A stretch of DNA of 9,002 nucleotides from Nitrospirota bacterium (GCA_027456925.1 DAIDTZ010000163.1:1-9002), one strand, 5' to 3'. Positions 1 through 6,711 are shown, counted from the stretch's first letter. A program made the numbers and translations. The notes: a model not told the origin generated them from the sequence alone.

Positions 1-522
1 CCCGACGGTGCTGCCGCGCTTGTCCTTCAGCGGAACGAGGACGAACAAGACCTTCCTGCCCGTCGGTTCCATGGTGTAGACATTCGAGACCACCGGCTTT
101 TGCTGGGCGAGGATTCTGCTGATCGGCTCGATGCTCAGCACATTGATCGCGGAATCCCTGATCCGCGCCGGATAATTCAGGAGCACATTCCCGCCGAGGT
201 CCAGCAGAAAGATGCCGTCGGCAAAGATCGAGTAACGGTAGGCCGTCCTGATGGCCTCCCGCTCCGGACCGAAATCGTTGTCCTGCAGGTCTACCTTGCC
301 GGAGATCGATATGTCGTAGAGCCGGTTGATATTGTCTTTGATGATATTGTCGATGTTGTTCCCGATAAGACGGGCGTGAGCCAGTTTTTCATTCAACGAG
401 TGGTCGATGTTCTGGTGGATGATATAGTAACTGGCGACGCCGAACGTAAGCAATATGACGGATATGCCCGTGATGATGGTCAGGGTTATGCGCCTGCGCA
501 AACTGCCCGTGTGCTCAGCCAT
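1..522 (-). CDS. Membrane sensor protein with periplasmic sensing domain, N-terminal part (cut by window edge)
   Basis: The 174 visible codons run in frame off the left edge. A short basic N-terminus (RRR near residue 10) is followed by one membrane helix at about residues 13-34, then a region of about 140 residues that looks extracytoplasmic: a long polar helix (about 36-68), then alternating strands with a pattern of the kind seen in PDC/Cache ligand-binding domains (FADGIFLLDLGGNVLLNYP around 100-118). Membrane helix plus Cache-like domain is the usual front half of sensor histidine kinases, diguanylate cyclases or chemoreceptors. The output domain lies outside the window, so the class cannot be decided. 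ATG at 522 is chosen because no better start is seen. It has no Shine-Dalgarno sequence, unlike every other gene of the operon. The gene begins 48 bases after the cytochrome b stop and may be co-transcribed, or read from its own TATACT box at 529-534. Confidence 0.7.
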   Translation of the reverse strand, partial: MAEHTGSLRRRITLTIITGISVILLTFGVASYYIIHQNIDHSLNEKLAHARLIGNNIDNIIKDNINRLYDISISGKVDLQDNDFGPEREAIRTAYRYSIFADGIFLLDLGGNVLLNYPARIRDSAINVLSIEPISRILAQQKPVVSNVYTMEPTGRKVLFVLVPLKDKRGSTVG

Positions 523-528
523 GGAGAA

Positions 529-534
529 AGTATA
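529..534 (-). promoter_or_regulatory. Candidate -10 box placing the transcript start on the sensor ATG
   Basis: On the minus strand TATACT (five of six matches to TATAAT) is followed by exactly six bases and then the ATG of the sensor gene, so a transcript begun at the usual distance would be leaderless or nearly so. This agrees with the missing ribosome binding site. No convincing -35 is found 16-19 bases upstream, so the site is weakly supported. Confidence 0.25.
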
Positions 535-570
535 TATCAAGTATGCTTAAAAAGATAGGTGTTGTCTTTG

Positions 571-1332
571 TCACGGGTCCTTTGGCGGATCGGCCGGTCC
601 TTCGCTCCGCGGCATAACCTCGAAGGGACACTCCTCGGGGTGCAGCATGCGAATCTCCTCCGGGGTCGAGTGCTCGATCCGGGCAAGCTCCAGGAGGTGC
701 TCGTGGGCCATCCGTTCCCTCGATAGATACCCTGTAAAGATGCTGGTGTTCAGCGGGAACACGCCGGGGCTGAATATGGCGTTGTAGATGTGCCAGACGG
801 CGATGATGAGAAAAACGACGAGCGCTTCGTTGGTATGAAGGACCTTTGACGCGGGGATGATCTCGCCGGTCACGAACCTCGTGGCGATCAGGGGCTGCCA
901 GAGGACCGCACCGGTCGCAACCATGAGGAGTCCGCCCGTCAGGATGCCCCAGTACTCGAACTTCTGCGTATAGTTGTATTTCCCGCTCATTGCCGGGTAA
1001 TTCTTGCTGCCCAGGTAGTATTGAACGTTATGAATGGCGTTCGCGATATCGTCTTTCGTAATGATCAGGGAAGGCTGCCATCGCTTGTAGACGATGCCGA
1101 CAGCCGCCGCCCCGATATGCAGCGCAACGGCAAGCGAAAAGAGAATGCCTGTGCCGCGGTGAACGAGCCGCACCATGTCAATGCCCCCCAGGTGCATGAT
1201 GAACCATTGAGCAAGACCGAGGGTGTAGAATTTTTGGGACAGCCCCGTCACCACCAGCACGCTGAAGGTGATAAGCTGCAGCCAATGCTCGATGATCCTG
1301 GCGGTGCTGAACCGCCGGTAGCGCGTTTTCAT
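571..1332 (-). CDS. Di-haem cytochrome b subunit (FdnI/b561-like quinone-reactive membrane protein)
   Basis: A 253-residue integral membrane protein. Helices are seen at about residues 17-38, 55-80, 126-148 and 165-188, the four-helix plan of formate dehydrogenase gamma/thiosulfate reductase cytochrome b subunits. Likely haem ligands are H16 (in IIEHW), H58 (LVHRGTG), H166 (VLHTNEA) and H181 (VWHIYNAIF), with H72 (ALHIG) an alternative. The 15-residue spacing of the last pair is close to that in FdnI. The HIYNAIFSPGVFP segment after the last helix is characteristic. A charged cytoplasmic-looking tail of about 50 residues contains a CP motif. The role is electron exchange between membrane quinone and periplasmic haem or Fe-S partners. 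ATG at 1332 has a strong AAGGAGGT ribosome site seven bases upstream. It lies 24 bases after the 13-haem cytochrome and is probably its membrane partner. The exact partner and direction of flow are inferred. Confidence 0.9.
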   Translation of the reverse strand: MKTRYRRFSTARIIEHWLQLITFSVLVVTGLSQKFYTLGLAQWFIMHLGGIDMVRLVHRGTGILFSLAVALHIGAAAVGIVYKRWQPSLIITKDDIANAIHNVQYYLGSKNYPAMSGKYNYTQKFEYWGILTGGLLMVATGAVLWQPLIATRFVTGEIIPASKVLHTNEALVVFLIIAVWHIYNAIFSPGVFPLNTSIFTGYLSRERMAHEHLLELARIEHSTPEEIRMLHPEECPFEVMPRSEGPADPPKDP

Positions 1333-1356
1333 AAAAGACCTCCTTTTCCCTTCGGC

Positions 1357-2793
1357 CTACCTGTTGACTGCGTAACGCCAGATGTGCAGCAGGATCTGCA
1401 GCACAAAACCGATGACGATGAGCGGAATAAAGAGCTGGTACACGAACCCGGCGATAAAAACGAAGGGAGACCGCTTGAGGCTCGGTTCGTAATGTGAGAG
1501 CCAGGCATCGGGGAAGTGCTCGTTTGCGTCGGGATGGCACTTCTGACAGCGTTTGAGCAGATTGCTCTTGACGACGGCGGCATCGGACCCCCGCACGCTG
1601 CTGATGCCGTGCGTGCCGTGGCAATCGGTACAGACCGCAATAGGCTTTCGGGGCTTTGCGCCCGCACCCTTCTGCATCTTGTAGAGTCCCAGCGTAATAC
1701 CGTGAAAATCGGACAAATAGGTTTTGACCACATTCGTCGACAGCCCGTACTTGCCGACGATCTCCGTCTTCCCGTGGCAGTTGCTGCACATCTCCGGGAT
1801 CCGCTCGCGGTAATCGAGGGAAAAGGGGTCTTCGATCGTATGGGCCGTATGGCAGTCCGCGCACACGGGCACGTCCTGATTGTGGTCGTTGAAAAGCGCC
1901 TTGCCGTGAACGCTCTTCGCATACTTGTCGTACTCCTGGGCATGGCAGCGCTGGCACCGCTTGGCGCTCGCAGTCCGTTCCTTACCCACGGGGGCGACCT
2001 CGTGGGAACCATGGCAGTCGGTGCAAACCGGGGCATTCAGCTTTCCCTGGCTCAGCATGGTGTAATGAATGCTCTCCAGCGTTTTGGTGTATTTATCGAA
2101 GTGACAGCGCCTGCAGCTTTCCGACGAAGCAAGCGAAAAATCTCTTCCCGTCCTGAACATGCGTTCCGGGTGCTCTTCCGAGGAAAATCCGAAATGGCAA
2201 TCCGAGCAGCTGAGCTTTCCATGGACCGACATCTTCAATGACAGGGTGTTCACGACGAGCGCTTGGCGCTCGCCGTTCTTCAAATGCATCGTGACCGGGC
2301 GGTTATGGCATTTCATGCAGTACTGCTCTTCATTCGTGAACGCTCCTTTCCCCGAGATACGGACGATCCCATGGGAGCCGTGGCAGTTCGTGCAGACAGG
2401 CGGCTTCCCGGTGTTCAGAACGCCGGTATGCACGGTATGCTTGCTGATCTGGTCATCGGCGTGGCACCGCCTGCAGATGAGCGATGACTTGATGCGGTAC
2501 TGCTGGATACTTTTAAATTGGCGTTCCGGGTGCAGTCCGCCGGAAAATTCGGTGTGGCAGCTCGTGCATGCCAGGTCATGGTGGACCGAGGCGTGGAACG
2601 TATTGGGATCGAGAAAGGCATCCAGCGATTCGTTGTTCTGAAAGACCTTGATGATCCCCGGCTTTGCATGGCACTCCAGGCAGCGCTCTTGCTCCTCGGA
2701 CAGCCTGTCTGTCGTTCCGGCGACGCCGCCGGAAGCAACGAACAGGATGGAGAGCAGAATCAGCATACAGGTGCTTCCTCGTGGTCCCTTCAT
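1357..2793 (-). CDS. 13-haem periplasmic cytochrome c with C-terminal membrane anchor
   Basis: A 478-residue protein: signal peptide at about 1-26, a long haem-rich region, then one hydrophobic helix at about 443-470 ending in a short basic tail (RYAVNR). Thirteen CXXCH motifs start at C38, C76, C107, C134, C159, C196, C227, C257, C280, C311, C336, C388 and C416. Many are of the form VCTDCHGSH, and extra histidines (HPER, SVHGK) could be distal ligands, consistent with bis-His low-potential haems. Haems 2-5 and 6-9 form two matching repeats about 120 residues long, with a looser third for haems 10-13. The start is set at ATG 2793 (AAGGGGGG just upstream, signal peptide follows at once); a GTG at 2916 gives an uncharged-by-function extension with no such signal. 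It should be a periplasmic electron wire tethered next to the NrfD and cytochrome b subunits. Not HmcA (16 haems) by haem count. Confidence 0.93.
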   Translation of the reverse strand: MKGPRGSTCMLILLSILFVASGGVAGTTDRLSEEQERCLECHAKPGIIKVFQNNESLDAFLDPNTFHASVHHDLACTSCHTEFSGGLHPERQFKSIQQYRIKSSLICRRCHADDQISKHTVHTGVLNTGKPPVCTNCHGSHGIVRISGKGAFTNEEQYCMKCHNRPVTMHLKNGERQALVVNTLSLKMSVHGKLSCSDCHFGFSSEEHPERMFRTGRDFSLASSESCRRCHFDKYTKTLESIHYTMLSQGKLNAPVCTDCHGSHEVAPVGKERTASAKRCQRCHAQEYDKYAKSVHGKALFNDHNQDVPVCADCHTAHTIEDPFSLDYRERIPEMCSNCHGKTEIVGKYGLSTNVVKTYLSDFHGITLGLYKMQKGAGAKPRKPIAVCTDCHGTHGISSVRGSDAAVVKSNLLKRCQKCHPDANEHFPDAWLSHYEPSLKRSPFVFIAGFVYQLFIPLIVIGFVLQILLHIWRYAVNR

Positions 2794-2944
2794 GACGCCC
2801 CCCTTGAACAGCGGAGCGTCCGGCGTACGAAAAAAGGCCGGGATTCGTGCACGAGCGGCGGAGTATGATTTGTTCTCGGACCGCGGCATCTGTGGCCTTT
2901 CCTTCACGTCGGACACCCCTGGAAGAAGGCACTGTTTTTACCGA

Positions 2945-4183
2945 TCAATGCGAACTCCGATAGTCCGGATGCTCGCGCAGCACCGGCATGCGGTTCAGGA
3001 TCCACCGGAAAATGAGGATGTGCAACATCGCGATCGCCAGGACGATGGCGGTCTCTTTCCACGGGGGAATGATGTGATGCAGGTGATCCTGGAGATTCCA
3101 GTTGAAAGCCACCGTGGATACGTTGATCCTGTTTACGATGATCCCGAATACGGCAAAGAAGGCGCCGATACGGACGATTGCGCTGCTTCGTTTCTTTACG
3201 CCCAGCGACAGGATCAGTCCGGGCAGCAGCACGAACACGAGCATTTCAACGAGGAACCAGTGCCCGTATCCCGTGTTCAGCAGGTTCCAGTTGTCGTCAT
3301 GCGCGACGCCGATCACTTTCAGCGCAAAATAGACGTAGATCCCCACGGAAGCGCCCGTGCCGAGCCCGATCGTCAGGTTGTCAAGATTGCCGAGGAAGTT
3401 CCCGTCCGTCTTGTCCCGCAGGAACCTGGCGGAGAGGGTGCTGACGACGATGACCATGGCGAGGGCCGCGTAGATGCTCGAAGAAAGGAAGAACACGGGC
3501 AAATACTGCGAATACCAGAGCGGGTGCATCTTGCCCGGCGCGAGCAGGAACATGGCGCCCAGGGCCGACTGATGGAGCGTCGAGAGGATGATGCCGGCGA
3601 TGGTCATGCCGATGGTGATCATCATGGCCCACTTGCGCACGCGCTGCGCTTTGAGCCATTCGAGGATCGCGGGGCTGAACTCGAGGAGCTGGACCGTCAA
3701 ATAGGTCGCCACATGCCAGGCCACGAGGAACAGGACCGAGGCCGTGCCGAAGCCGACCATCATGGGGTAGTAGATCCGCCAGGGCCTGCCGAGGTCGGTC
3801 AAGAGATAGATGACGGCGAAGAGGTACCCGAGGAAACCGGTCAACACGCCGAGCCGCACGAGCGAGTGGTACCGCTTGAACCCGAAGATGTAGTAGGCCG
3901 TGGCCATGACGAATCCCGTTGCCGAAAGCGGCACGCCGGAAAAGAGCCCCCATCCGAGCAGAATGCCCCAGGGATAATCGTTCGACGCATGGGTCACCGA
4001 TGCGAGTCCCTGGACGAACCGGATGGCGATGAGCGGAAGTCCCACGCTCAGGACGATCGCAGCGATCACGTTGAACGGCGTGATAAGCGTTTTCAGGTAT
4101 TCCGGCCAGGACATGCCCATGAGCAGTTTGTCCATGAACCAGGACCGGAAGTTGTCTTGATGAACAGCATAGCCGTTGCTCAT
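2945..4183 (-). CDS. NrfD/HybB/HmcC-family integral membrane subunit
   Basis: A 412-residue, very hydrophobic protein with about nine or ten membrane helices. Family signatures are NDYPWGILLGWGLFSGV (about 68-84), LTDLGRPWR (about 128-136) and STLHQSALGAMFL (201-213) followed by HPLW, the last being typical of the HybB/HmcC branch. Such proteins bind quinone and pair with a four-cluster ferredoxin subunit; they carry no cofactor themselves. Its ATG overlaps the stop codon of the ferredoxin gene (ATGA at 4183-4180), which predicts translational coupling and near-equal synthesis, as expected for a HybA-HybB type pair; an AAGGAGG site lies upstream inside the ferredoxin gene. Family members of this length transfer electrons between quinone and periplasmic Fe-S clusters and some are proposed to move protons. 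Whether this one conserves energy cannot be read from the sequence. Confidence 0.93.
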   Translation of the reverse strand: MSNGYAVHQDNFRSWFMDKLLMGMSWPEYLKTLITPFNVIAAIVLSVGLPLIAIRFVQGLASVTHASNDYPWGILLGWGLFSGVPLSATGFVMATAYYIFGFKRYHSLVRLGVLTGFLGYLFAVIYLLTDLGRPWRIYYPMMVGFGTASVLFLVAWHVATYLTVQLLEFSPAILEWLKAQRVRKWAMMITIGMTIAGIILSTLHQSALGAMFLLAPGKMHPLWYSQYLPVFFLSSSIYAALAMVIVVSTLSARFLRDKTDGNFLGNLDNLTIGLGTGASVGIYVYFALKVIGVAHDDNWNLLNTGYGHWFLVEMLVFVLLPGLILSLGVKKRSSAIVRIGAFFAVFGIIVNRINVSTVAFNWNLQDHLHHIIPPWKETAIVLAIAMLHILIFRWILNRMPVLREHPDYRSSH

Positions 4184-5181
4184 TTGTTTTCCTCCTTCTT
4201 CTGTGCGGGCTTGTCGTTATCCGCTTCGTCGCGGTGTTTGAGCGCCGCATAGCACATGCCGAAGAGCGCCGGCCAGATGGTGAACACGAGCGGGACCGAT
4301 GACAGGAAGCCCTTGGTGAGCTCGATCGGCGGTTTGTTCGGCACGTTCGTCGGAAAATCGAGCTGTTCGAAGGGGACGCCGGAGATATACATCCAGTTTG
4401 TCCCGCCGGCTTCATGCTCCCCGAAAATGTGGTCCACGTATTTACCGGGTTCCTTCTCGATCCTGGCGCGGGCGATCTTGATGAGCTCGTCCCGCTTGCC
4501 GAAGGTGATGGCGCCTGTTGGGCAGGCCTCGGCGCAGGCCGTGACCTTTCCGTGCTTTACCCGCGTATCGTAGCACATGGTGCATTTCACGATCCTGGGT
4601 TCGAGCGCGCTCTCGTAGTCATAGGCCGGAACGGAGAAGGGGCAGGCGATCATGCAGTACCGGCACCCGAAGCAGAGGTCGGGATTGTATTTGACCGCGC
4701 CCTCGGGGGTCTTGGAGTAGGCGTGGATGGGACAGGCCGAGGCGCAGGCCGGCTCTTTGCAGTGGTTGCACTGCACCTTGCGGTAGATCGGCGTGTTCTT
4801 GTCTTTTGGGTTCTCGTACCGGTTGACGACGGTGTAGGCATGGGCGTCGGGCCGTCGTTTCTGATCGAAGACCGATGGGTCGTCAAAGGGAAGAGCGGGC
4901 TTCGGCAAATTGTTCGCTTCGTTGCAGGCCTTTTCGCAGCTCCGGCAGCCTACGCAGGCGGTCAGGTCGGTCAACAGGCCGTAGCTGTTCGGCCATCCGG
5001 AAAAGTCTTCGGAAGCCCGGGCCGATCCTGCGGTCCCGACTGCCGCCACGCCGCTGATCGCGGCAACGGTCCCCAGGAATGCCCGCCGGTTCATGCCCTG
5101 TTCGGGAACGGGTGCGTTGTCCGGAGCTTTTTCTCCGTCGCCTTCGTCTTTCCTGACGGGTTCAGTTTGATTGATTTTCAT
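4180..5181 (-). CDS. HybA/HmcB-like periplasmic ferredoxin subunit, four [4Fe-4S] clusters, Tat signal
   Basis: A 333-residue protein. A Tat motif NRRAFLG (31-37) and hydrophobic stretch end near residue 56 (SARA/S). Sixteen cysteines fall in four groups: C76/79/82/86, C138/141/146/150, C170/173/176/180 and C200/203/216/220, the usual layout for four [4Fe-4S] clusters. A C-terminal helix (about 302-315) anchors it, as in HybA. Folding with clusters before Tat export and docking on the NrfD protein in the periplasm are expected. ATG at 5181 has AAGGAG seven to eight bases upstream. It puts a charged 30-residue stretch before the twin arginine; a second ATG at 5094, just before the RR pair, is possible but has a weaker ribosome site. 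C310 lies within the anchor helix. It lies 44 bases after the c3-like cytochrome and overlaps the NrfD gene by four bases. Confidence 0.93.
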   Translation of the reverse strand: MKINQTEPVRKDEGDGEKAPDNAPVPEQGMNRRAFLGTVAAISGVAAVGTAGSARASEDFSGWPNSYGLLTDLTACVGCRSCEKACNEANNLPKPALPFDDPSVFDQKRRPDAHAYTVVNRYENPKDKNTPIYRKVQCNHCKEPACASACPIHAYSKTPEGAVKYNPDLCFGCRYCMIACPFSVPAYDYESALEPRIVKCTMCYDTRVKHGKVTACAEACPTGAITFGKRDELIKIARARIEKEPGKYVDHIFGEHEAGGTNWMYISGVPFEQLDFPTNVPNKPPIELTKGFLSSVPLVFTIWPALFGMCYAALKHRDEADNDKPAQKKEENK

Positions 5182-5225
5182 ACCGTCTCTCCTTATCCTC
5201 GAGGTTCTTGTGTGCTCTGGCAGGC

Positions 5226-5693
5226 CTAGTTTCCGCTGTTGCTGCCGACCCTGTCCGTTCGCCGGGCATGGCACAACTCGGTGCAGCCCTTGGGGTCAGT
5301 GCCGATATCGCCCATGCCGCGATGACAGGTGAAACACCGTCGATGATACGCGGTCTTGAGCCCCGGCATGCCTGCGTTGTCACGGTCGAACTCACCATGG
5401 CAGCTTTTGCACGACGAAAAACCGCGGTTCACCGAATTCCTGAATGTTGCCGGAGTAAGGGCATGGCATTGCTTGCACGGCAGGCCGTTTCCCAGCGCGT
5501 GTTCATGATGGCAGGCCGCGCAACTCGCGGCAATGGCCGCATGCTTCGGGTGATCGAAAATGACCGGAGCGTACGCGTCCTTCAAGCTGCCCAGGACGCG
5601 CACGCCCGGCGCATCGGCCGCTGCGGCGATAAACGGCGCGGCCAGGATGCACAGAAAGGCGATAACAATACTGGTGGAGAATTTATTCATCAT
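5226..5693 (-). CDS. Small exported multihaem cytochrome, class III (c3)-like
   Basis: A 155-residue protein with a signal peptide (about 1-26, ending AAAA/D). Four CXXCH motifs start at C58, C73, C95 and C120; a fifth, C137-TEL-C141-H142, has three residues between the cysteines (CX3CH). The FDHPKH stretch (46-51) followed by CAACHH is the cytochrome c3 pattern in which histidines upstream and directly after the first motif serve as distal ligands. It is therefore likely a soluble periplasmic electron shuttle with four or five haems. Start at ATG 5693 has AAGGA seven bases upstream; an adjacent ATG at 5690 is possible. An open frame extends to 5816 but would overlap the preceding gene and has no signal peptide at its start. 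It may ferry electrons between the complex and other periplasmic redox partners. Whether the CX3CH site binds haem cannot be told from sequence. Confidence 0.9.
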   Translation of the reverse strand: MMNKFSTSIVIAFLCILAAPFIAAAADAPGVRVLGSLKDAYAPVIFDHPKHAAIAASCAACHHEHALGNGLPCKQCHALTPATFRNSVNRGFSSCKSCHGEFDRDNAGMPGLKTAYHRRCFTCHRGMGDIGTDPKGCTELCHARRTDRVGSNSGN

Positions 5694-5734
5694 GGACTTT
5701 TCCTTTCTTCTCTCCGGAAGTCTGAAAGAACGCG

Positions 5735-6160
5735 TTACTTCTTTGCACTTTTTCCGTCTGTGGTCCCGGCCTGTCTGCGTTTCTTCCCCGTAAAGTAGGC
5801 TTCCATGGGGCTCCACTCGAAAGACACGTCCATGCCCGTCCTCCTAAGAAGCGCGGTGCTGCCTTTGAGCACCAGGCTTACTGCCTCGGAAAGGACCACG
5901 AAAAAGAAGCCGAAGGGCAGCATCACGACGTACAGAAGCCCGATAAACGGCGCAGCCGCGATCTTGCCGATGTTCTTCATCGTGGTCCGGTATCCGGTCC
6001 GCTTCAGGTGTTCCAGGTCGTCTTTTCCCGTGGCAACCACGGTTGCAAAGGGCCGGGGCTTCATGACCTCCCAGAACAGGAGAAAACCGGCGATAAAAAG
6101 TATGGACAAAATATATTCGATGCCCTTCACATGGGTTATGAAATCAACGAGCGTATACAT
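5735..6160 (-). CDS. Small two-helix membrane protein B of the redox operon (function unknown)
   Basis: A 141-residue protein with membrane helices at about 13-33 and 68-97 and a basic C-terminus. I do not recognise a characterised family. The second helix and tail match the preceding gene's product: IGLLYV (73-78) and SFEWSPMEAYFTGKKRR (113-129) correspond to IGLLYV and SFGWRPKEAYLSGKKK there, with nearly the same distance between the two blocks. The first helix is unique to this protein. ATG at 6160 has a strong AAGGAGGAG six bases upstream; the frame is open further but has no ribosome site there. It is the second gene of the operon, 90 bases after the first and 41 bases before the c3-like cytochrome. 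Small membrane subunits such as HmcD occur in comparable complexes, so an accessory or assembly role is plausible but unproven. Confidence 0.85.
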   Translation of the reverse strand: MYTLVDFITHVKGIEYILSILFIAGFLLFWEVMKPRPFATVVATGKDDLEHLKRTGYRTTMKNIGKIAAAPFIGLLYVVMLPFGFFFVVLSEAVSLVLKGSTALLRRTGMDVSFEWSPMEAYFTGKKRRQAGTTDGKSAKK

Positions 6161-6250
6161 GGCACTCCTCCTTATTTCCGGCGGCTGGTACGCCGCCTGT
6201 TGGTGGTGGACCCGTACGCTCCCCGCGCACGGGCGTCCGTTTCCCACTGT

Positions 6251-6592
6251 TCACGGTGCGCTTTTCTTGTTTTTCTTCTTTCCCGACAAATACGCTTCTT
6301 TCGGCCTCCAGCCGAAGGACAGGCTCTTCCCGATCAGGCTCAAGACACCGTTGGCAGCTTTTCCCGTTGCCAGGGCCGCGATGGTCGCGATGCCGATGAT
6401 CGGGACACACAGGACGTACAGCAGGCCGATGATCGGGCCGACGAGCAGCATCATCCCCGATGGCATCCGGAGATAGGTTGCCGATGGTCCCCCCGTGAGG
6501 GCGCATTCCTCTTCCACGTCAATGCGGTGTCCCGTCGACAGATCCCAATACGTTCCCTTTCCAACCTTGTGTCCGCTCTTGTAAGTAAGCAT
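6251..6592 (-). CDS. Small membrane protein A, first gene of the redox operon (function unknown)
   Basis: A 113-residue protein. The first 45 residues look soluble, with a GKGTYWDLSTGHRIDVEEE stretch rich in glycine and strand-forming residues; a hydrophobic segment covers about 46-76; the tail SFGWRPKEAYLSGKKK (92-107) is basic and shared with the next gene's product. Unlike that protein it has one membrane segment or hairpin rather than two. No haem, Fe-S or catalytic motif is present; C30 and C62 are isolated. I cannot assign a function. ATG at 6592 is chosen over an in-frame GTG at 6601 because an extended ribosome site covers that GTG. As the first gene of the operon it would be made in step with the electron-transfer subunits and may help assemble or position them. 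Confidence 0.85.
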   Translation of the reverse strand: MLTYKSGHKVGKGTYWDLSTGHRIDVEEECALTGGPSATYLRMPSGMMLLVGPIIGLLYVLCVPIIGIATIAALATGKAANGVLSLIGKSLSFGWRPKEAYLSGKKKNKKSAP

Positions 6593-6597
6593 AATGT

Positions 6598-6608
6598 TCA
6601 CCTCCTTT
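6598..6608 (-). promoter_or_regulatory. Extended ribosome binding site that fixes the start of the first operon gene
   Basis: AAAGGAGGTGA, a full complement of the 16S rRNA 3' end, lies with its AGGAGG core eight bases before ATG 6592. The GTG at 6601 is part of this site and so is unlikely to be the start. Confidence 0.85.
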
Positions 6609-6624
6609 CCTGTTGTCTGATACA

Positions 6625-6633
6625 GGTATAGCA
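6625..6633 (-). promoter_or_regulatory. Candidate extended -10 for the cytochrome operon
   Basis: Minus-strand TGCTATACC has the TGn extension followed by TATACC (four of six). A start near 6618 would leave a leader of about 26 bases before ATG 6592, and the palindrome would be centred near -54, a usual activator position. No -35 resembling TTGACA is present, which fits an activator-dependent promoter but also means the call is weak. Confidence 0.35.
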
Positions 6634-6659
6634 GGGGAATGAAGATCTGGAAATTGGAA

Positions 6660-6688
6660 GAATATCCTATTCGAATAGGTATTTATTC
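6660..6688. promoter_or_regulatory. Palindromic operator candidate with four TATTC/GAATA half-sites
   Basis: CCTATTCGAATAGG at 6666-6679 is a perfect 14-base palindrome. Around it the pentamer GAATA and its complement TATTC occur four times in alternating orientation: GAATA 6660-6664, TATTC 6668-6672, GAATA 6673-6677, TATTC 6684-6688. It lies upstream of the operon's first gene. It does not match FNR/CRP sites (TTGAT-N4-ATCAA type). A dimeric regulator binding here is an inference. Confidence 0.45.
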
Positions 6689-6705
6689 CTACGCAGTATG
6701 TACCG

Positions 6706-6711
6706 TATTAT
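6706..6711 (+). promoter_or_regulatory. Candidate plus-strand -10 box
   Basis: TATTAT (five of six) on the plus strand, pointing away from the cytochrome operon. No good -35 is seen. It matters only because a hairpin followed by T6 lies about 145 bases downstream without a gene between. Confidence 0.2.

Noticed and set aside
1178..2036. Overlapping minus-strand frames inside the 13-haem gene
   Set aside because: Out-of-frame, arginine-rich translations over the CXXCH-coding frame; no haem or membrane features of their own.
2794..2916. GTG start at 2916 extending the 13-haem cytochrome by 41 residues
   Set aside because: The extension would bury the signal peptide, while ATG 2793 has its own ribosome site. 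The extra translation (APLFKGG-like) resembles what appears when GC-rich intergenic DNA is translated.
2648..4252. Long plus-strand open frame (534 codons) opposite the NrfD gene
   Set aside because: It is antisense to the NrfD gene and part of the 13-haem gene, is very rich in D, E, H, R and Q with no domain, and arises from the GC-biased codon use of the true minus-strand genes.
4414..5229. Plus-strand open frame of 271 codons opposite the ferredoxin gene
   Set aside because: Antisense to the four cysteine clusters, which are unmistakable on the minus strand; no recognisable domain or ribosome site.
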